A stretch of 64,000 nt of DNA, taken from the IMG/VR virus record IMGVR_UViG_3300034198_017033, positions 141,559 to 205,558 of that record. One strand, given 5' to 3'. This stretch comes from a virus. The notes beneath the pieces are model-generated. The model had not been told where the DNA came from. It was given only the letters and a program-made list of their open reading frames with translations, and did not search any database. The translations under genes were made by a program, and so were the position numbers. Below are positions 50,247 through 58,400 of this stretch, piece after piece (the first letter of the stretch is position 1; each line of letters begins with the position of its first letter).

Positions 50247-51128
50247 ATGACTAGAAAAGTTACACCAGCTCCAAAAAGTGGTACCACAAAAACCACTAGA
50301 GCTAAAAAAGCGGTTTCACCTAAAGAATCAACAATTAACCTTAAACAAGATTTATTGTCTCAAATTAAAATAGATTTAAAACACAAAAACGAAACTCAAA
50401 AGAAATTAACTAATTCTATTAAAAATGGTGATGTAACCGTTTGTATTGGCCCAGCTGGTACTGGTAAAACCCTTCTTAGTGTAGCTGAAGCTTTATTGTT
50501 ACTTAAAACAAACCCAGATAAATACCACGACATTAAACTAGTTAAATCAATAGTTCAATTAAAAGACGAAGATTTAGGTACGTTGCCAGGTGATGAGCGT
50601 GATAAATTAAAATTTATCATGATGTCATTTTTTGACGCGTTCTACAAATTGATTGGTGAAGAGTTGACAAATAAAATGTTAGATGCTGGTTATATTAAAA
50701 TGGAAGTTTTTGGTTCTTTGAGAGGTAGGTCATTAGCCAACACCATTCTATTATTTGATGAATTTCAAAACGTAAACGATGGTAATGCTAAAACTTTCCT
50801 TACTCGTTTTTCTGAAGACACTAGAATAGTTTTATTAGGTGATACTAATCAAATAGACCTTAAAAAGAAAGAAGATAGTTCTTTAAGTGAACTAATTAAA
50901 ATGATTAAAGATTTACCAGAAGAAGGTGTTTCAATAGTAGAATTTGTTGAAGATGAAATTGTTAGACACAGACTTACAAAGTATTTCGTAAGACTTTTTG
51001 AACATCCTAACTATAAAAAGAAACAACATTTTGTACCTGAACTTGATAAGGTAATAAAAACACAACCTAGTGTTATTAATGAGGGTGGCTCGCCGTTTAT
51101 TAGAAAAATTATTAATTTTTTTAAATAA
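50247..51128 (+). CDS. phoH: PhoH-family ATPase
   Basis: 293 residues. After a K/T-rich tail (1-45) come Walker A IGPAGTGKT (67-75), VKSIVQLKDEDLGTLPGDERDKL, RGRSLANTILLFDEFQN (Walker B DE) and LLGDTNQIDL (sensor). PhoH proteins are common in large phages, with proposed roles as RNA-handling ATPases or helicases. It is the first gene of a set that includes two transferases and the sigma factor. Confidence 0.9.
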   Translation: MTRKVTPAPKSGTTKTTRAKKAVSPKESTINLKQDLLSQIKIDLKHKNETQKKLTNSIKNGDVTVCIGPAGTGKTLLSVAEALLLLKTNPDKYHDIKLVKSIVQLKDEDLGTLPGDERDKLKFIMMSFFDAFYKLIGEELTNKMLDAGYIKMEVFGSLRGRSLANTILLFDEFQNVNDGNAKTFLTRFSEDTRIVLLGDTNQIDLKKKEDSSLSELIKMIKDLPEEGVSIVEFVEDEIVRHRLTKYFVRLFEHPNYKKKQHFVPELDKVIKTQPSVINEGGSPFIRKIINFFK

Positions 51129-51177
51129 AGAGTTATTTTTACTTTACTTATAGGTATTTAGCCAGTAAATTTCGTTT

Positions 51178-51807
51178 ATGAAAATAGCTATTAGCATAAA
51201 TGAGGTTTTACGAGATTATATTGGCCAATTCATTTATACTTATGAAAAATACATTGTACCAGAATTAGAAAAAGAAGGTAAAAAATATTCAGAAGTAGAA
51301 ATTGAAGATGTAACCAGTTTTAATTTATTAGACCATTTTGAGTTTGGTGACATCAACAGACTCAATACGTTTCTTTATAAAGAAGCACCTCTAGAAATTT
51401 TTGGTCACGCTGATTTGATGTCAGATGGGTTGATGATTCACTTTAATCGTTTTTTATCAGACATAAAAGATGATGAAGAACATGAAATTGAATTAGTAAG
51501 TCGAGAAGTCGATAAAAGCATCCCATCAACCTTTTTCTTTTTATCTAAAACAGCATGTTTAATTGATAAAATTAGATTTGTTAAGGACAATGAAGATGAA
51601 TGGGGAGACGCTGATGTTTTAATCACATCAAACCCAATTTCGCTTTCAAAAAAACCTAACAGTAAAATATCTGTTAAAATTAATTCATCGTATAATCATG
51701 ATGTAAAAGGTGATTATGAACTAAATTCAATCTTAGAATTTATTAACGATGAAGATTTAAGAAATAAAATTTTAAACACAAAAATCACTACTTATGAAGA
51801 ACTATGA
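51178..51807 (+). CDS. Degenerate HAD/5'-nucleotidase-like protein
   Basis: 209 residues. The C-terminal half (STFFFLSKTACLIDKIRF, then DADVLITSNPISLSKKPNSKISVKI and YNHD) resembles deoxyribonucleotidases of the HAD fold, but the N-terminal nucleophile motif expected as DxDGVL reads SINEVL (KIAISINEVLRDY), so both aspartates are lost. A structural or regulatory descendant is likely. It overlaps the next gene by 14 nt. Confidence 0.5.
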   Translation: MKIAISINEVLRDYIGQFIYTYEKYIVPELEKEGKKYSEVEIEDVTSFNLLDHFEFGDINRLNTFLYKEAPLEIFGHADLMSDGLMIHFNRFLSDIKDDEEHEIELVSREVDKSIPSTFFFLSKTACLIDKIRFVKDNEDEWGDADVLITSNPISLSKKPNSKISVKINSSYNHDVKGDYELNSILEFINDEDLRNKILNTKITTYEEL

Positions 51808-52165
51808 TAACCTGCTAGATTTTGGTGGTTCGGTATATTATTTTGACGTGGACAAGTTCACAGAAATTATTAAAATAGACCACCCAAACGGTAATTTCAT
51901 TACCGAATCGGTAACCAAAGAAATTAAAGATGAAAAGGGTAAAACAATTACATCTGAAGTTGTAACAACAAAAAAAGAAAGAGAGATGTACATTCAACAA
52001 ACAATGTACGAACTACTAAGAGAAATGATTGATATCGTTTTAAATGAAACAGATGAAATGGATGAAGAATTAGGTTCTGAAAGAGCCTTAGATAAAATGA
52101 GTATTTCATATAAAATAGCTTTTAACACACTAATACACTACGAAATACTAGTAGAGGTACAATAA
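51794..52165 (+). CDS. Small protein of unknown function
   Basis: 123 residues. NLLDFGGSVYYFDVDKFTEIIKI, then a lysine/glutamate-rich segment and a helical C-terminal half (QTMYELLREMIDIVLNETDEMDEELG). No family is recognised. It starts inside the preceding gene and is 18 nt from the next one. Confidence 0.5.
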   Translation: MKNYDNLLDFGGSVYYFDVDKFTEIIKIDHPNGNFITESVTKEIKDEKGKTITSEVVTTKKEREMYIQQTMYELLREMIDIVLNETDEMDEELGSERALDKMSISYKIAFNTLIHYEILVEVQ

Positions 52166-52183
52166 TAATTAATAATAAAAAAA

Positions 52184-53332
52184 ATGGAAGAAAATAAAAA
52201 CCAAATTGAAAACCAAATTTCTCAATTAAAAGAAATTATCGGTAATTTAGAAAATAAAAATTTTAAAATGTATTTTTTCACGTTGGATACTAAAGGTAAC
52301 CCAACAGCAGGTATTGCTAACATTTACGAACATGTAAAAATTCTTAACGAATTAGGTTACAACGCAAGTATCTTACACGAAAAAAATGATTATAAACTTA
52401 GAGGTGACGAAAACGGGCAAGGTGTTGCAGATTGGTTAGGCGAAGAATACGCACAATTACCACATGCATCTATTGAAGGTCAAGAACTAATGATTACACC
52501 TTCAGATTTTATTATAATCCCAGAAATCTTCGCGAATATTATGGACCAAGTAAAAAGCTTCCCATGTAAAAAAATTGTATTATCACAAAGTTATGATTAT
52601 TTATTAGAACTTTTACCTATTGGTAAAAAATGGGATTTTGATTTTGGATTTAATGATGTTATTACAACTTCAAAAAAACAAGCAGATTATATCAAATCTC
52701 TTTTCCCTTCAATTATGACACACGTTGTTCCAGTGTCAATCCCTGAATATTTTAAACCTTCAGATAAACCTAAAACACCAGTTGTTGCTTTGTTAACTAG
52801 AAATGCTGGTGATGCAACAAAATTAGCTAAAGCGTTTTATTTACAATTCCCTATTTACAAATGGGTTACTTTTAAAGAATTAAGAGGTTTTTCTAGAGAA
52901 AAATTCGCTAGAGAATTAGAAAAATGTTGTTTAGCTGTTTGGATTGATGACCAAGCTGGGTTTGGTACCTTCCCTTTAGAAGCTATTGAATGTAATACAC
53001 CAGTAATTGGAAAAATACCTAATATGGTTCCAGAGTGGTTAGAAAGTGTAGATGAAAACGGTGATGTTTCAGTAAAAAATAATGGTGTTTGGACTAACAC
53101 AACTTTAAACATACCTGAATTAATTGCAACTTACTTAAAAATATGGTTAGAAGACGCGGTGCCAAGTGATTTATTAGAAGGTATGGCTGAATCTAAAGGT
53201 CTTTATACTTTAGAAAACCAAAAACAAGCAATTACTGATGTATATGGGGCTATTTTTGAAAATAGAACTTCAGAATTAAAAATAACTTTAGAGAGATTTG
53301 AAGACGCTCTAAAAGAAACTACAAACGCTTAA
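52184..53332 (+). CDS. GT4-like glycosyltransferase
   Basis: 382 residues. Coiled-coil start (MEENKNQIENQISQLKEI), FTLDTKGNPTAGIANIYEHVKIL, then VPVSIPEYFKPSDKPKTPVVALLTRNAGDATKLAKAFY and LAVWIDDQAGFGTFPLEAIECNTPVIGKI, a classical E-x7-E-like donor-binding block of GT-B enzymes. It lies outside the main sugar cluster, between small unknown genes and a GT2 gene. The codons are richer in G/C than those of the 40-46 kb cluster, so it may be a longer-standing phage gene. Confidence 0.75.
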   Translation: MEENKNQIENQISQLKEIIGNLENKNFKMYFFTLDTKGNPTAGIANIYEHVKILNELGYNASILHEKNDYKLRGDENGQGVADWLGEEYAQLPHASIEGQELMITPSDFIIIPEIFANIMDQVKSFPCKKIVLSQSYDYLLELLPIGKKWDFDFGFNDVITTSKKQADYIKSLFPSIMTHVVPVSIPEYFKPSDKPKTPVVALLTRNAGDATKLAKAFYLQFPIYKWVTFKELRGFSREKFARELEKCCLAVWIDDQAGFGTFPLEAIECNTPVIGKIPNMVPEWLESVDENGDVSVKNNGVWTNTTLNIPELIATYLKIWLEDAVPSDLLEGMAESKGLYTLENQKQAITDVYGAIFENRTSELKITLERFEDALKETTNA

Positions 53333-53337
53333 TAAAA

Positions 53338-54132
53338 ATGGAAAATAAAAAAACAGATATCTCGGTAATTTTACCAATTCACGAATTAGACGACGTGACT
53401 AAAAATTCATTATCTAACGCAATTAAAAGTGTTGAACTACAAATTGTTAGACCTGATGAACTTATCATTGTTACACCTAAAGGTAGCGATGTTTCAAAAT
53501 ATGTTAAAAAATTAGATTTTGGTGAAATTAAAGACATTGTAACTATTGTCGAAAATGACGGTGAAACAGATTTTTGTTCACAAATTAACTTTGGTGTAGC
53601 TGCTGCTAAATCAGAATGGATTTCTATCTTAGAGTATGATGATGAATATGCTAAGATTTGGTTTAAAAACGCTGTTGAATACAGAGAAGCTCATCCTAAT
53701 GTAGATTTATTCTTACCAATTGTTATCGATGTTGATTCTGAAGGTCGTTTTATTGGTTTTACAAACGAAGCTGTTTGGGCTAATAGTTTTTCAGATGAAT
53801 TAGGTGTTTTAGATAACAACGCTTTGTTAGCTTATCAAAACTTTAACATTGATGGAATGGTGGTTAGAAAATCAACCTATGAAGATATGGGTAAACTTAA
53901 ACCTAGTATCAAATTAACGTTTATTTATGAATTCTTGTTAAGATTAACATTTAAAGATGTTAGAATCATGACAGTACCAAAATTTGGGTATAAACACGTA
54001 AATCAAAGACCAAAATCTTTATTTTCTAGTTACAAAGAAACTATGAACCCAGCCGAAGCAAAATGGTGGCTACAAACAGCTAAAAAAGAATATTATTTTG
54101 CTAATGATAGAAAAATAACGTATGAAGTATAA
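53338..54132 (+). CDS. GT2-type glycosyltransferase
   Basis: 264 residues. ISVILPIHELDDVTKNSLSNAIKSVELQ and CSQINFGVAAAKSEWISILEYDDEYAKIW (D-D metal site after a hydrophobic strand) give a GT-A plan, while VFDIDGMVVRKSTYEDMG-like residues follow at about 180. It lies 6 nt after the GT4-like gene and probably acts with it. Confidence 0.75.
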   Translation: MENKKTDISVILPIHELDDVTKNSLSNAIKSVELQIVRPDELIIVTPKGSDVSKYVKKLDFGEIKDIVTIVENDGETDFCSQINFGVAAAKSEWISILEYDDEYAKIWFKNAVEYREAHPNVDLFLPIVIDVDSEGRFIGFTNEAVWANSFSDELGVLDNNALLAYQNFNIDGMVVRKSTYEDMGKLKPSIKLTFIYEFLLRLTFKDVRIMTVPKFGYKHVNQRPKSLFSSYKETMNPAEAKWWLQTAKKEYYFANDRKITYEV

Positions 54133-54141
54133 GAATGATAA

Positions 54142-54870
54142 ATGGCTACTAAACGAGGACGCAAAAGAACAAATGAAATGTATTTTGGTCCCGAAGAAGA
54201 AGAAGCAGTTATCAGATTTTTAGAATCAGAAGATTCCAACGAAAGAAATTTAATATTCAATGAATGGTTAAAAGCCCCTTTGGATAAAATGATAGAAGCA
54301 ATCATCAGGAGATATAAATTATATAGAAAGGGTGAAACTTATGAAGAACTTCATAGTGACACCGTTTCTTTCTTGATGACGAAAGTACATAAATTTGAAG
54401 CTGGACGAGGTAAAAAAGCTTATTCATACTTCGGGACCATTAGTAAAAATTATATATTAGGTTTATTAATCAAAGACGAAAAACACTTAAGACAAACATC
54501 ATCTTACGAAGATATGATGACTGATTTTGAGGAACGCCAAGATTTAACTTATGTAATTGATAATGATAGTTTTGTTATGGATGATTTCATCTTAAACCTT
54601 ATTGAAGGTATCAAAGAAGAAATGAACGACGAAAAACTACCACCAAAAAAGAAACTAAACGAAAACGAAAAGAAAGTAGGTTTAGCCTTAATTTACATAT
54701 TGGAAAATTGGGAATCTGCTTTTGAAGGTTTTGACGGTGGTTCAAAATATAATAAAAACTCTGTTTTAGAAACTATGAGAAATTACACAAATCTTTCAAC
54801 CAAAGACATACGTATTGCGATGAAAAGATTTAAAGATTTGTATGAAATCTTAACAAAACGAGGCTTGTAG
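54142..54870 (+). CDS. gp55: Late sigma factor (T4 gp55-like)
   Basis: 242 residues. After a basic start (ATKRGRKRTNEMYFG), the sequence IIRRYKLYRKGETYEELHSDTVSFLMTKVHKFEAGRGKKAYSYFGTISKNYILGLLIKDEKHLR matches region 2 of T4 gp55-type sigma factors (conserved K-F-x-P-x-x-G-x-x-A-F-x-Y-F-x-x-I). The C-terminal half is helical and charged. gp55 directs host polymerase to late promoters, so this is the likely reader of the ATATTTATAATAAAA motif. It lies at the junction between the sugar genes and the baseplate genes. Confidence 0.8.
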   Translation: MATKRGRKRTNEMYFGPEEEEAVIRFLESEDSNERNLIFNEWLKAPLDKMIEAIIRRYKLYRKGETYEELHSDTVSFLMTKVHKFEAGRGKKAYSYFGTISKNYILGLLIKDEKHLRQTSSYEDMMTDFEERQDLTYVIDNDSFVMDDFILNLIEGIKEEMNDEKLPPKKKLNENEKKVGLALIYILENWESAFEGFDGGSKYNKNSVLETMRNYTNLSTKDIRIAMKRFKDLYEILTKRGL

Positions 54871-54886
54871 ATATTTATAATAAAAA
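54870..54886 (+). promoter_or_regulatory. Candidate late promoter motif
   Basis: GATATTTATAATAAAAA starts at the last base of the sigma gene and ends 9 nt before the ATG at 54896. It is a full consensus copy. Confidence 0.6.
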
Positions 54887-54895
54887 CTAATAACA

Positions 54896-55279
54896 ATGCC
54901 TAGAAAAAGAAAACATGATGTTAAAGTAAACAATAACGAATCATTAGAAGGTCTTATGCAAGAAACTTATAATGACGCGTGTTTACAAATCAACGACGTT
55001 CAAAGAACAATCAACGAATTAACAACTGGTGTAAACCCAGATGGGGTTGATGATTTGACTAAAATAGCAAAAGAAAAAGGTAACTTACTTAAAGTTAAAG
55101 ATTCTGCAATAAGAGTAAAATTAGAAATTGCTAAATTACAAAGTGATATTATTAAGAATAGAGGGGACGCTAATGCCGCTATCGCTGAAAGAAGTGATGG
55201 AAAAGTATCTTTAGATGATTTCAAATCAATTAGAGAACTGTTTAAGAATAAACACGACAACACAGAAACAGACGAATAA
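54896..55279 (+). CDS. Helical protein, possibly terminase small subunit
   Basis: 127 residues. Mostly alpha-helical and charged: NESLEGLMQETYNDACLQINDVQRTINELT, then KEKGNLLKVKDSAIRVKLEIAKLQSDIIKNRGDAN. The basic start PRKRKHDVK could bind DNA. Length and helical pattern are compatible with a terminase small subunit, but there is no decisive motif. It begins the baseplate/virion operon after a full late-type motif. Confidence 0.35.
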   Translation: MPRKRKHDVKVNNNESLEGLMQETYNDACLQINDVQRTINELTTGVNPDGVDDLTKIAKEKGNLLKVKDSAIRVKLEIAKLQSDIIKNRGDANAAIAERSDGKVSLDDFKSIRELFKNKHDNTETDE

Positions 55280-55284
55280 CCACG

Positions 55285-56706
55285 ATGAGTATCAAAGATA
55301 AAAAACAAAAAGTTTTTGGTGAAATTGCCGCTGCAAAAACAATGGTTTCTGGGTTACCAAAACTAAAAACAACTAATTCGTTCCCATCGGTAAACAATGG
55401 GAACGATATTATTTTGTTTTTAAGCGATTTGGTTAAATCTTTGGTGGGTCAAAAAGAATTTGTTAAGGTGATTGTTGAAACTTTAACAAAATATTTAGAT
55501 AGAATTGAAAAAGATTTAAAACAAACAATAAAAACAGTTTTAAAAAGTATGGTTTCTTGTGGTCTAAACCCAAGTATACCTAGTTTTTTAAAACCACCAT
55601 CTGGTAACGGAGTGGTGATTAGTGTTAATAAAATAGATTTTTTTGACCAATTAAAAATAGACCCTAACACACCTGTCGGTGGTTTATTATATAATGATAT
55701 AACATCACCATTAACTGATAGTAGTGATTTTAACACTTTTTTATATGGTGTTATCCAAGACCCTGATGTAACACATACATGGCAAAATATTTTAGATGTT
55801 AAATTTGAACAAAACGGTACAGGAAATAACCCAAACAATTCATTAATCATAAAAGTTAATCCAAGTTATAATAATAAATCAATTAATCAATTAAACGATA
55901 ATTATGTTGGTTCATTAAATATAATTGGCGCGCAAAATATCATAAACAAAATTATCGATATATTATTTGGTTCTATTACGGTTCAAACTCCTAAAACAAG
56001 AAAGCAATTAGAAAAAGAAACCGAGATAAATGATATTATAGATAGGTTAGCAAATGCTGATGTTAATAGTGAAATAAATGATGATTATTTTACATTTACA
56101 AATTCAGAAATTGCTAGACAACAAGAAATTGCTAACAATAGAAAAAATGGTATAATAAAATTAAAAACTAGCGTTTCGTTTAATGGGTCGATGCCAATTG
56201 AACAATTAACTAGTTTTACTGATGAATACAATCAAACATCAAGTTTAGTTGAAAAAAGAACAGTTATCACAAATTCTATAAACAACATGGCTGAAGACTT
56301 AGCGTCTCAAACACCAGACAATCAAGACAAACAAACTATCAAAATAAGTTTTGTTGGTGATATGATAAAAAGTTTAATCAAATCAATCGCTAATGTTGTT
56401 ATTTCACCAAAAATTATTATAATATTTTTAATTAATTTTAAAATATTATATGGTGAAAACGCTGAATACACTGACGCTAAAGATTTTATAAAAAAGAACA
56501 GAAGTTTGTTCACAGCAATATTTAAAGAAGTTACTCAAATTATTGTTAAAGAATTAATGGCGTATGCTATGAAAGAAGTGACTAGGTTAGCAGGTGAAGC
56601 AGCGTTAATTAAATTAAATGAAAAAACCCAAAATAGAAAACAACAATTATTAAGCCTAGTAGGTGTTTCACAAGAGGCTTTAAGAACAATAAAAGGTTTA
56701 ATATAA
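55285..56706 (+). CDS. Large virion/baseplate-type protein of unknown function
   Basis: 473 residues. Helical N terminus (IILFLSDLVKSLVGQKEFVKVIVETLTKYLDRIEKDLKQT), a central beta-rich part (NPNNSLIIKVNPSYNNKSINQL), and one clearly hydrophobic stretch, SPKIIIIFLINFKILYG, at about 390-405. The C-terminal part is helical (KELMAYAMKEVTRLAGEAAL). No family is recognised. TAATG coupling to the next gene and the gp5-like gene nearby suggest a hub or baseplate component. Confidence 0.5.
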   Translation: MSIKDKKQKVFGEIAAAKTMVSGLPKLKTTNSFPSVNNGNDIILFLSDLVKSLVGQKEFVKVIVETLTKYLDRIEKDLKQTIKTVLKSMVSCGLNPSIPSFLKPPSGNGVVISVNKIDFFDQLKIDPNTPVGGLLYNDITSPLTDSSDFNTFLYGVIQDPDVTHTWQNILDVKFEQNGTGNNPNNSLIIKVNPSYNNKSINQLNDNYVGSLNIIGAQNIINKIIDILFGSITVQTPKTRKQLEKETEINDIIDRLANADVNSEINDDYFTFTNSEIARQQEIANNRKNGIIKLKTSVSFNGSMPIEQLTSFTDEYNQTSSLVEKRTVITNSINNMAEDLASQTPDNQDKQTIKISFVGDMIKSLIKSIANVVISPKIIIIFLINFKILYGENAEYTDAKDFIKKNRSLFTAIFKEVTQIIVKELMAYAMKEVTRLAGEAALIKLNEKTQNRKQQLLSLVGVSQEALRTIKGLI

Positions 56707-57173
56707 TGAGTGACTTAGGTAAAAATGTAAAAGAAAAATTTTCAGAAACTGGAATAAACAAAGAAAGTAATTTTAATTTAACATCAATATACGGTGTTTT
56801 AAATATGATTTTATCAGCATTTAAATTACCAGAAACACCAGTGGAACCATTACCACCACCATTGATTATGGTTGGTAGTAATTTAAGACCAGGGGTTTCA
56901 AGTAAACAAATTGCTTCTAGAATTATCTCTAGACAATCAGAAGCTGGTTTAGTTGTTGGTGATGTTTTTGCTGACGGTCCAAACACTTCTGAAGCTATGT
57001 TAGCGATTCAATGTGAGGAAATAATAAATGCCATATTAACCGAAAGTGTTGTTAATGTTGTCATCCCACCTGGAGTTGGTATAATGGGTGTGGGTATTGG
57101 AAACTTAGGTGCGCCAGTATTAATACAAGGTGTTACAACAACTATGGGTATTGGTAATGGAATAATTAGATAA
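56706..57173 (+). CDS. Small virion-type protein
   Basis: 155 residues. IYGVLNMILSAFKLPETPVEPLPPPLIMVGSNLRPGVSSKQIASRIISRQSEAG is followed by a Gly/Val/Ile-rich C terminus (VVNVVIPPGVGIMGVGIGNLGAPVLIQG). This pattern is seen in phage baseplate-associated proteins, but no family is assigned. It starts at the last base of the preceding stop. Confidence 0.5.
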   Translation: MSDLGKNVKEKFSETGINKESNFNLTSIYGVLNMILSAFKLPETPVEPLPPPLIMVGSNLRPGVSSKQIASRIISRQSEAGLVVGDVFADGPNTSEAMLAIQCEEIINAILTESVVNVVIPPGVGIMGVGIGNLGAPVLIQGVTTTMGIGNGIIR

Positions 57174-57177
57174 TATT

Positions 57178-57360
57178 ATGAATGAAGATTTAGAAGAAAA
57201 ATCAAACAATGAAATCTTGTTTGAAATAAAACAAATGGAAGCTGATTATGAAGCTTTAAAATTAAAAATGGTTCAAGATTACGATAAATTAATCGAAATT
57301 GAAAAACGATTTGAAAGTGCTAATAAAATTATTTTAAAAAGACTTAAAAACGAAGCTTAA
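57178..57360 (+). CDS. Short coiled-coil protein
   Basis: 60 residues with heptad-like spacing throughout (NEILFEIKQMEADYEALKLKM, then YDKLIEIEKRFESANKIILKRL). The stop overlaps the start of the gp5-like gene (TAATG). It might be a scaffold or connector for the baseplate. The frame is well placed, but the function is unknown. Confidence 0.55.
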   Translation: MNEDLEEKSNNEILFEIKQMEADYEALKLKMVQDYDKLIEIEKRFESANKIILKRLKNEA

Positions 57361-58361
57361 TGTTAGAAGGTAGTAATAGATTAACTAGAGGTGTAAAAAA
57401 CAACGACAACGACCCATTAAATTTTCAATATTTAAAATTTGGTGAGGTTATGGCCGTTGATGACCCTTTGGGTTTAGATAGAGTTAAAGTTTGGGTAAAA
57501 GGTTCAGTCACAACTGGTGGTGATGACGAGTTATTAGGTGAAGGTGTTAGTGGATATGACGCTTTACCATGGTGTTTACCTTTATTACCAAAACACTTAT
57601 CAATAAAACCTAAAGTGGGTGAAATGGTGTTAATCTTTTTACTAAACAAACAAAAAGAAAGCGCTGACCGTTTATATATCGGGCCAATTATTTCTCAGTT
57701 AAATAAACTTAGTTTTGATTCTGCCAGAACAACTGCGTTGGCTGGGTTTACCTTTGGTCCAGTGGCACCAAACGTTACACCAGCTAATATTCCTGAATTA
57801 AAAGGTGTTTTCCCGAACCCAAACGATATTTCAATTCAAGGTAGATACAATACAGACATCACACAAAAAGATAATGAAATAGTTATTAGAGCTGGTAAAT
57901 TTGTGGAGTCTCAAATCACACAAACAAACCCTTACCCTATTAAATTTAATACGGAAACTCAAGCTTATATTCAAATCAAAAACAAAGTTAATTTACCAAA
58001 ATTAACTGAAACTGAAGTTTCTGATAGAGTAGGTAGCGTAACCAATATCGTATCAAATAAAATAAATTTTATAACTCATGGTGGTTCACCTAATTTTAAC
58101 ACTACAAATAACGTTGATTTAATATCAACAGATGAATTGGAAAAAATATTAACCACCGCTCATCAATTACCATTTGGCGACGTGTTATTACAATACCTTA
58201 TTTTACTTAAAGAAGCTTTCTTATCACACGTACATAACGGTAACGGTAAACCACCAACTGATTTAACAATAGATGGTAATAAACAAGCTGTTTTTGAATT
58301 TCAAAAGAACGCTGCCAAACTTGAAGAAACTATGTTATCTAAAAACATTAGAATCAATTAA
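57360..58361 (+). CDS. Baseplate protein with gp5-like OB-fold domain
   Basis: 333 residues. The N-terminal part reads GEVMAVDDPLGLDRVKVWVKG, LPWCLPLLPKHLSIKPKVGEMVLIFLLN and ADRLYIGPIISQ, the pattern of the OB-fold domain at the start of T4 gp5 (and of gp5/VgrG-type hub proteins). Unlike T4 gp5, no lysozyme domain and no triple-helix repeats follow; the rest has NEIVIRAGKFV and FGDVLLQYLILLKEAFLSHVHNGNG. It would sit in the baseplate hub at the tip of the tube. Overlaps the 60-residue gene by 1 nt. Confidence 0.6.
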   Translation: MLEGSNRLTRGVKNNDNDPLNFQYLKFGEVMAVDDPLGLDRVKVWVKGSVTTGGDDELLGEGVSGYDALPWCLPLLPKHLSIKPKVGEMVLIFLLNKQKESADRLYIGPIISQLNKLSFDSARTTALAGFTFGPVAPNVTPANIPELKGVFPNPNDISIQGRYNTDITQKDNEIVIRAGKFVESQITQTNPYPIKFNTETQAYIQIKNKVNLPKLTETEVSDRVGSVTNIVSNKINFITHGGSPNFNTTNNVDLISTDELEKILTTAHQLPFGDVLLQYLILLKEAFLSHVHNGNGKPPTDLTIDGNKQAVFEFQKNAAKLEETMLSKNIRIN

Positions 58362-58377
58362 TTTTATTAAGTTTTGT

Positions 58378-58394
58378 GATATTTATAATAAAAA
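58378..58394 (+). promoter_or_regulatory. Candidate late promoter motif
   Basis: GATATTTATAATAAAAA, a full consensus copy, ends 6 nt before the ATG at 58401. Confidence 0.6.
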
Positions 58395-58400
58395 CAAAAC

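Noticed and set aside
57360-58361. gp5-type lysozyme domain
   Set aside because: Only the OB-fold pattern is visible; no lysozyme catalytic motif follows.
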